The notes beneath the pieces were generated by a model. It was not told the DNA's origin, did no database searches, and worked only from the letters and a program-made list of their open reading frames with translations. Position numbers and translations under genes: made by a program. Positions 57,483-64,000 of a stretch of 64,000 nt of DNA are shown in pieces; the first letter of the stretch is position 1, and the number at the start of each line of letters is the position of its first letter. Source of the DNA: Microstegium vimineum (lineage: Eukaryota; Streptophyta; Magnoliopsida; Poales; Poaceae); the NCBI GenBank assembly GCA_022036555.1, contig CM039141.1, forward strand, positions 214,400-278,399, written 5' to 3'.

Positions 57483-57989
57483 ATTTTTTTTAGTACTCAT
57501 CATTTTATCATTCAGCAGCCATAATATATGTATGTATGTCCAAAAATTCAATGCGTCACACCATCAGGATGATATATGGACTATTAATGACGACTGAAGC
57601 CACGGAACCAACCAGCTGGTTAAAGCCAGGAATCAGTCAGTAGTGATGCTCGCTCTGTCATACACTGTCAGCGATTGTCAGTTCTTTAGTAGTGAGGAAT
57701 TGAATAAACATTTATTTGTACTCACCCACTCACGTCACGTGCTATAGAGAGAGACCATTTTACGCTTACGAATGATTCGAGACAGACAATACAATATAAT
57801 ATATATATATATACCTTGAGAAATAAGGTCTGACTCCACATCCTCCTCTGGCCGCATGCAGCTAAAAACTAAATGTCTGTCTCTAGAAAACCATGTTTCT
57901 TTCACAGACATATTTTTTGGACGATAAATATAAAGAAACAAAGGGAGTATGGGCTGATAATCCAAGGGCCAAAAATAATAATACGGGTC

Positions 57990-58896
57990 CACGATGGCTC
58001 CTCCACTTCCTTCTGGTTTGACCATTGACTCCCAGCGGCTCCATCCACACTTCTCATGCGGCTCTTTTCTCTCATACTACATGGCCTAACGCTTCGGTGC
58101 AACGTATTTTCCAGCATAGGTTTGATTTGTGTCTCAGGGCGCGGTTTACTAACGCTGCCAGTGCCCAGCTATGTGATATCTCCTATCTACCTTGCAGGAC
58201 TACAGCCTCAGCGAGGGCCATGACATGAGGTTGCTCAGGACGACTATGAAGCCCTTTACTACGAGAGACGCCTACGCTGCACTGGATGAGCCCCCAATGC
58301 TCCCCAGATTATCTCGGGGATAAAATCTGGGGGACTTGCGTCCCAAACAAAGTGAAGATCTTCGCCTGACTATTCTTCAGGGACAGACTGAGCACGAAGG
58401 CCAACCTCTACGCCAAGAACATCCTGGATAGTGATCAGTGTCAGCGCTGCGTGCTCGGTATCGAGGACAGACACCACACCTTCTTCGCCTGTGCTGTGAG
58501 ATCTTAAGTCTGGCGAACAATTGGTCTTCGTAGCTTACCATACCTGAGCATTGAAGATCTGTGTGTGTGTGTGTGTGGAGGGGGGGGGGGGGGGGGCCTG
58601 TAATCCCACCACACCTAGATGAGAGGCTTTGGCCTTTTGTCTTGCTTACCATCCTCTGGAGATTGTGGGATGCAAGGAACAACGAAATCTTTAGGAGTAA
58701 ACAGATCAATGCCCGACTGGCCGACTCGTTCTTGTACATGTGTGTGATGATCTTGTAATTTGGCGAAAACGCTTAAAAACAGATACTCTTATAGCTAAGC
58801 TCGACGAGTGGCGTAGCTACATCCTGTCTTGTAATTCCGTTGCCTACTGAATGAATCTAATGAAATCTGGTGAAGCTCCCCCCCTCTTTGTCAAAA
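57990..58896 (+). mobile_element. 5'-truncated LINE retrotransposon with poly(A)
   Basis: The 3' end of a non-LTR element. The reverse-transcriptase zinc-binding region is visible with stops (IWGTCVPNKVKIFA, FFRDRLSTKANLYAKNILDS, DQCQRCVLGIEDRHHTFFAC), then ILWRLWDARNNEIFRSKQIN. It ends in a short poly(A). The 19-bp target duplication AAAAATAATAATACGGGTC flanks it exactly (57971-57989 and 58897-58915). A run of about 17 G at 58580-58596 follows a (GT)n tract. The coding region is dead. Confidence 0.88.
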
Positions 58897-58915
58897 AAAA
58901 ATAATAATACGGGTC

Positions 58916-60025
58916 GAAATCGATCTCCAAATTAAGTGACTGGATACATAGCACAGTACTGTATAGGTACAACGTACGTTCCATCATCACACAAGAAAAA
59001 AATGTTAGGCGCGGTACTATAAACAAATTAGTAGTATGATTAGACAAGAGTTTATGTAGCTAGTACTTATATGGTTTTCTTTCCTTTTCTTGCATCGCTT
59101 ACTTGCATTGTAGTACGTGGGCCAGCAGATTATTCCAATTAATGCGAACGTATACGTTTATATACTCGATCTCCCGTGAAATACAATGCATTCAGCTCTA
59201 TTGGATCACGTACCGAGTCAACAATAATATCTATATATGATGGATGCATCACTCTTCTTGACTTCTTATGTATCGTCAATTAATATATGCAACAGTCATC
59301 TCAGCTCATATCATATATACACACGATCGAGATCGAGTAAATAATAAGTACGGTCCTAATTTGCACACATATGCAATGCATATCCGATAAGTACGTTGTT
59401 GTGTACTCCTAGCTACTACTACGTACGGAGTACTCTACATCAAGTGATTTGCTGCGTGCATACATATATATATAGGACTATATGTATTTCAAGTTTCATC
59501 GATTGCTGTTGATGGTTGCCAATTTAATTAAAAAGAGACCACTCGTTTTGTCCACGATAACACGCTAGCTATACCCTCCGTTGGTTCCTTTTTACAAGGC
59601 GCAGACAATACAAAGATTTTAATTTTAAAAATCTTTGATCAGTAAGTTGCGTCTTGCATGACGTCGAAGCTAGACAACAGATAGCAACCGGAACGATGGA
59701 TTGATACGCCGTCTCATCAAATCATCGATCACTCTCAACTTCCTGTAATCACTAACTGACGATACATGTCTACTTATATAAATGTCAGCCGATTACCAAG
59801 AAGACAAGCAAGGTACTACGACTACCCGGTATTATAACAAGTCTGATGATAAGTATATACGACGACGACAGACATATGTTGCCAATAATGCGTTGTGTTT
59901 AGAGAGAGAGAGACTCTCACACGCACAAGAATGATCATCCACCGTCATGGTCCGAAATGCCTCCCAGCTTATCTCGTCGATAAGATAAGACAAGACAAGA
60001 ACGAGCTGACCCGGTCTACGGAGTA
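58916..60025. other. Intergenic
   Basis: AT-rich. ACCCTCCGTTGGTTCCTTTTT at 59574-59594 looks like one end of a Stowaway MITE whose partner end is missing. No gene. Confidence 0.3.
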
Positions 60026-60283
60026 CTCTCTCTATACTCAAAAAGCTTGTCGTTTTAGAAAACAACACGGTCTTTAAAGTATAACTTTGACCATTTATTT
60101 TTTGAAAAATATTTATTGAGATATAATATAAGTATACTTTTATAAAAATATTTTTAAGATAAAACTATTGATATGATTTTTACATTTTCAAACTTAACAA
60201 CTTAAAAATTATTCATGATTTATATTTCTAATGTTTGATTAAAACCTTGTCCTAAACGACAACCTTTTTAAGTACGGAGGAAG
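60026..60283. mobile_element. Stowaway-type MITE
   Basis: Ends CTCTCTCTATACTCAAAAAG and CTTTTTAAGTACGGAGGAAG are inverted and flanked by TA on both sides (60024-60025 and 60284-60285). The subterminal TTGTCGTTT motif is also mirrored. Confidence 0.8.
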
Positions 60284-60374
60284 TACATTTTAATTTTAAA
60301 CTAACCCATCCAATTTGTGCTGCCCAGCACGCTTTAGGTTTTTATAATTCACTGCCTAGTTGTCTCCCTAAATA

Positions 60375-60640
60375 AATAAATAATAGATTCCTAGAGTTAT
60401 TTTAAATCAGATTTTTTGAACTTTAACCGAATTTCTAGAAAAAAATATTAAAATTTATTATATCAAATTATTATCGTTAGATTTTTTGTAAAATATATTT
60501 TCAAAATATGCTCATGATCGAATCATGTCATAGATGTTGTTATTTTTCTCTATAAAGTTAGTCAAGTTTAAAAAAATGATTTAATTTTTTTTTACTGGCT
60601 CGAATTTTAGAAATTGATTTTGCGAGGACAAAGTACATGG
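60375..60640. mobile_element. Diverged Stowaway-type MITE remnant
   Basis: The core matches that of 13071-13326 (AATTTCTAGAA, CATAGATGTTGTTA, CTATAAAGTTAGTCAA), but the CTCCCTCCGTC termini are eroded. Confidence 0.65.
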
Positions 60641-61085
60641 ATATTGATTTTTTTGTGACGGAAGAAGAATTATATTATATGAAAATCTAGGTATATCAAT
60701 ACGTTAGTACATTATAAAATAGTACTCACGTCGTGGATAGCACAACTCCAAACTTAATCTGTTGTTAATCGCTTTGTAGTGTGTATGATCGCACAGGCAA
60801 ACACTCGGCAACTGGCATAAGAACAACTGCCCAATGAACGATGACCAATATTCATGTAGGTTGAGTTGATGATCTTTTTCTTCTTTCCAGAGTCTTTCTT
60901 CTTCTTTTTTCTATCACCGAAGAATGAGACAAACTGATCTGAAAATTATTTTCTCTAGTCTTTCATCATGGCCACATCTAACAACAACAAAACGGAGAAA
61001 AGACTGGAGAAAATTATTTCATGGCGGCGATATCATCTCCGTCTTGATGCTTGTCGATGTTTTACCACTGATAGTCTGCCACGGG
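60641..61085. other. Intergenic
   Basis: A short ORF at 60924-61130 has no recognisable domain. No other feature. Confidence 0.3.
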
Positions 61086-61090
61086 ATACC

Positions 61091-61539
61091 TGAGACAGTT
61101 GTTCGGGCTTCGGTGGATAGTGAAACTTGATGGTTAACACGAAGACACACGATTTATACTGGTTTAGGCCCTCGACATAGTCGAGTAACAACCTTACATC
61201 TAGTTGGCGTTTAGCTGAGTTCTGTATTATTGCTCGTATTGTATGTTGTAGATGATGTGTGTATGTCGCCTTGCGTGTTGTGTGTATTGTGTTGTTCTGT
61301 GTTCAGATGTTTTTGGGTGGTACCCCTGACGGCTCTTTATAGTCCAGGCATCATAGAGGGTTAAATCTAACTCTACTCAATACAAGTTCAGAGTCCTAAG
61401 CTATGCTTCGGTCTTCCTTCCTTGCTGGTTCCGAGTAGTATTTGGTTCTTCATGTTTGTTTCCTTTCATGGGCCATGTTGTCAAGGCCCATAGCTCGATA
61501 TCAGGGCCTATGGGGAACCCACAGGACTTCCCATCAACA
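61091..61539. mobile_element. Candidate solo LTR (449 bp)
   Basis: Begins TGAGACAGTTGTTCGG and ends CCCATCAACA. It contains ATTTATACTGGTTTAGGCCC, a phrase typical of grass LTR R/U5 regions, and a TTTATA box near 61337. The flanks ATACC (61086-61090) and ATGCC (61540-61544) differ by one base and could be an aged target duplication. Confidence 0.45.
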
Positions 61540-62360
61540 ATGCCGCAGTCCAGAAAAAAAATCTCCATGTCGTCATGACAATGAAGATGGTGACGTCGAA
61601 GTTATCGTCCTCATCTTTAACGGAGCCGCCATGGAGAAGACGAGTCCGCCCTTCTCCTTCACCATTGTTGAAGAGTAGAAGGAGGAGATAAAACTCTAAT
61701 ACCAAGAACTTTGAGATGAAGACACTAACCCCAGTGACTTGATCTACTAGAGAAATTTATTAAAATAATGGATCTCCACTCCCTTCATCCCTCAGGGAGA
61801 TGCTAGAGAAGGGTGGAGGACCAGCGGTTGTGGACGGCGGAGGGCGGTGGCGACTGCGACCTCTCTCCCAGGCGTCTCTCATTTAGTGTTGATGTTCTGT
61901 TATGACACGTCAAATATTAAAAAATTTGTGGACAAATTTATTACATTTAGATAACATAGATCAATTACCTTTACTATCATGTTTCACGATCGATAAACTA
62001 TAGTATATATTTGTTTCATGTATACGCGATATATGTTGTGGCCTATAGCATTTATGTTTACTTTGAATTTAACGGTTTTTTTCATGATATCTTACATTGG
62101 AAATTTAGACATGGATCTGAGAGATGTTTTAGTTTACATTTTATAACAACAAATGTGGATGTATAATTTAGATGAAATTTAAAGGGGTTAGTATATATTA
62201 TCTTTCATATAATAGCATAAATATGTAATTTAAAATCTAACTTAGGTCTGTTAATTTATGTTATGTTCATAATGGCAGAAGTGAGCACTTCATCGTGTCA
62301 TGGCAAGCTTTGCTTTATTATATAGTAGACCGGAGGGAGTATCGAGACCAAGGAGGAAGC
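61540..62360. other. Repeat-derived intergenic DNA
   Basis: No intact gene. The phrase CTAATACCAAGAACTTTGAG and a GC-rich patch at 61800-61880 suggest old transposon sequence. GACCGGAGGGAGTA at 62328-62341 resembles a Stowaway end. Confidence 0.3.
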
Positions 62361-62625
62361 CAGGACATGGTGGCGTACAGCCAGGGGAGAGGGGGTTGCA
62401 TTGGGACAGATTATTCTAGAGGATTAAACTCTATGCTTTGTTATTGGGTCATACTTATGTTTGCCCGGGTTGGTGGCAATTATTGTATTTGATTGTACCA
62501 GGACATGGTGGCCCATCACCAGGCTGGAAAGGTTGGGACAAATTATTTCACGAGAATAAACTCTATGCTTTTGTTATTTGGGTCATTTCCTTGAGTTGGT
62601 TGCAAGTATTTTAAATAACTAGATA
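62361..62625 (+). repeat. Imperfect tandem duplication, two ~135-bp units
   Basis: CCAGGACATGGTGGC begins at 62361 and 62498. Both units continue with a GGGACA(G/A)ATTATT, AAACTCTATGCTTT and TTGGGTCAT order. Confidence 0.85.
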
Positions 62626-64000
62626 TATGGTTGTACATTGTACCAGAACCACGATTCACACATGTGAGCTTCGAGGACTTCGTATTGGACACGGTGTTTA
62701 GATGTAGAGATAGAAATTACGTACATCATGACTAATACTCAAGACCTCTATCCCTAGTAGGATATCCAGTTGTTTGCGTCGACCATGTCAATCCAAAAGT
62801 TTAAACCGGTAGGAAAAGTAGACAATTCACCTATATATATACTATATAAATCAAAACTTCATTTGTTATTAATGCACTTTTGAGGGGGGGGAGAAAGATA
62901 CCATGATAATTATGACAAGACGTCACAACAATAATTCTAAGGCTGAAAGCGTGCATAAAAGAAAATAAAAAAACAAAGTAATTTTTTCAGGAAGAATATA
63001 TATAATGTTTGAGGTTACACAGAAAGCACCGACCCTAGATGGTTTTGGGTCACTAGCTAGATCCCCTTGGAACCCCGATAGATGGACCACTAAGGCGGGG
63101 CTAGTGTTGGGGGTGAGGGGGTTTGGGAAAAAGGGGGCAAGTTTGGCTAAGCAACTTTGTTTTTGGTCTTTGTGTAGTTTGGTAATTTAAACTTTGTCAT
63201 AGGTACTCATTTACCTATATCTTAGTAGTATCATGCATGGTTTGCTCCCTTTACTTTAATTTGGATAGTGGAGGGATTCACGGTCGATCAGTTTGATAAT
63301 GCCCCAATAAAACCCCAAATTTGCATGAGTGGATGATGTTTGAAAGTGTTTTTTGTGAATCTGAGGATGCGCTGTCTCCCTTTCCTGTCTCGGGCTTCGT
63401 TTTTTTCTTTTTTTTTTTCCTTTTTGATGTAGGAAAGGGAAAGGGCAGTCTGACTGATACTGCATATAGAAAGGTTTAAGCAGAGATGAACATGAAAAGG
63501 GAAAGGGCCTTTTCAAGAAAACCAAAACAATATATCATTTTTAAAGTAATTAGGTCGATCATCATATTGTCATGAAACTGCTAGAAAACGGGCCCCTGTC
63601 AGCTGTTAGGGGAAATGTTCTATTCAAAAAACTTGTTCTTTAAAACCCCTCTCGGTCGACTAGTGTATTATTTTTTTCTCCCGGCTGACAGGCTGAGGCC
63701 CTGAGCGCTTGCTTGGTGGGGTTTTCAGCAGCTGGGCGAGGTTTCTTTGTGTGGGCCGGGAAAGCCTGGGGCCCGGGGTGTTGGGTCTGAGTTGGAGACC
63801 CCCGTCGGGACTCGGGGGCTTGCTTCTGCTCTGCTTTGTGTGGACGATCGAACACATGGCAAAACGAGAGGAACCAAGCCCCCTATGAGTTTGATTGTTT
63901 GTTTGACTATGTACTTGTGCCCCTACATTGATACACGTGGAAACAGGTTTTATTTATCAATCAAACAATCACGGACAAGACTTTGATAGCACTGACTGAC
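62626..64000. other. Intergenic to right edge
   Basis: No gene recognised. GGAAAGGGAAAGGGC phrases occur at 63433 and 63498; a GC-rich block lies at 63680-63860 with ORFs in several frames and no domain. Confidence 0.3.

Overview
The window looks like a grass nuclear chromosome, most likely Andropogoneae (sorghum, sugarcane or maize relatives). The reasons are intron-containing host genes with GC-rich first exons, grass CACTA arms built from TTTGCCGAGTG and TTTAGTCCCGG motifs, many MITEs, nested LTR elements, solo LTRs and a Helitron end. There is one 100-base assembly gap (51360-51459). Species cannot be fixed by eye.

Layout. 1-1275: the 5' part of a Ty3/gypsy element on the minus strand, running off the left edge. 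1380-3609: exon-like blocks of an unidentified minus-strand gene. 6555-8048: a single-exon DUF7870/FkbM-type methyltransferase-like protein (minus), followed by MITEs. 11018-12985: a Mutator-like element with long inverted repeats. 13940-14647: a CASP-like membrane protein (plus). 15095-18315: a second MULE-like element holding a solo LTR. About 19400-28503: gene fragments ending at a Helitron-type 3' terminus, with a 7.2-kb non-autonomous LTR retrotransposon (19656-26884) inserted; that element has decayed gag and protease but an intact antisense F-box-like ORF. 28812-32448: 26S proteasome ATPase RPT2 (plus). 34184-38352: mitochondrial TIM44 (plus). 39258-39337: a tRNA-Leu (minus) bordered by a repeat array made from its own 3' end. 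39392-42476: a short SCAR/WAVE protein (minus). 43250-43807 and 45093-47054: two CACTA elements, the larger containing a phytosulfokine exon. 48936-50585: a second solo LTR of the 16-kb family, inverted. 52749-53288: a WUN1-like ORF (minus) lacking an ATG. 57990-58896: a 5'-truncated LINE. The last 5 kb is mostly repeat-derived.

The host genes are unrelated housekeeping or structural genes (proteolysis, mitochondrial import, actin nucleation, cell-wall/membrane scaffold, methyltransferase-like); nothing suggests they work as one pathway. The notable biology is in the mobile elements, which have captured or duplicated host gene parts: an F-box gene in an LTR element, a phytosulfokine exon in a CACTA element, and a SCAR fragment upstream of a Helitron end. 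Exon boundaries of RPT2, TIM44 and SCAR were placed by hand using GT-AG sites and phase continuity; all three give uninterrupted reading frames of 447, 473 and 730 residues.
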